Assembly (NCBI RefSeq): GCF_022095675.1
Contig: NZ_JAHYSG010000230.1
Coordinates: 1 to 6,146 of the forward strand
Length of the DNA stretch: 6,146 bases
From: Dactylosporangium sp. AC04546
GTDB lineage: Bacteria > Actinomycetota > Actinomycetes > Mycobacteriales > Micromonosporaceae
Direction: 5' to 3'
The notes under the pieces are model-generated. The model had not been told where the DNA came from, did no database searches, and was given only the letters and a program-made list of their open reading frames with translations. This document shows positions 6,129 through 6,146 of this stretch, one piece after another (the first letter of the stretch is position 1; the number at the start of each line of letters is the position of its first letter). Position numbers and translations under genes: made by a program.

Positions 6129-6146
6129 AGGGGGCGCAGGGGGCGC
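6124..6146. repeat. 9-bp tandem repeat at window edge
   Basis: GGCGCAGGG occurs twice in tandem (6124-6132, 6133-6141), then GGCGC before the window ends. It overlaps the end of the right arm of the inverted repeat and may continue beyond the window. Confidence 0.6.

Noticed and set aside
1..6146. tRNA, rRNA, CRISPR arrays, insertion-sequence genes
   Set aside because: No cloverleaf, rRNA core, regularly spaced repeats or transposase motifs were seen on either strand.

Overview
This window comes from a very GC-rich actinomycete chromosome. Codon third positions are almost always G or C, and genes are tightly packed with TGATG/ATGA start-stop overlaps. The gene types are common in filamentous Streptosporangiales- or Streptomycetales-like bacteria. 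The order is a guess; the sequence does not fix the genus.

Layout. Positions 1-336 (minus strand) hold the 5' part of a gene for a DNA polymerase III beta-clamp (DnaN)-like protein, cut off by the window edge. A 123-bp divergent intergenic region (337-459) carries two identical 15-bp palindromes, TACCCCCAGGGGGTA, 32 bp apart centre to centre. They look like CsoR-type copper-repressor operators laid over a promoter. Rightward from there runs a compact copper operon: copZ-like Cu(I) chaperone (460-663), a predicted exported His-rich protein with two repeated HxH domains (667-1593), a complete P1B-1 Cu(I) ATPase CopA (1593-3725), a possible 45-codon ORF (3725-3862), and an ECF41-type (SigJ-like) sigma factor with a fused SnoaL-like domain (3859-4764). 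After 72 bp comes an NDH-2-like FAD/NAD(P) oxidoreductase (4837-5994). The last 152 bp are non-coding and rich in repeats: a 16-bp tandem repeat, a perfect 21-bp inverted repeat around an AT-rich hairpin, and a 9-bp tandem repeat running off the window.

How it may work. Copper would release a CsoR-family repressor (not encoded here) from the twin operators. CopZ would then hand Cu(I) to CopA for export, and the His-rich protein would bind copper outside the membrane. The unusual part is the end of the cluster. The ECF41 sigma gene is joined to copA with no visible terminator or untranslated gap, and it is followed by an oxidoreductase of the kind often found beside ECF41 sigma genes. This suggests that copper stress could feed into an ECF41 regulon. 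That link is inferred from gene order only.
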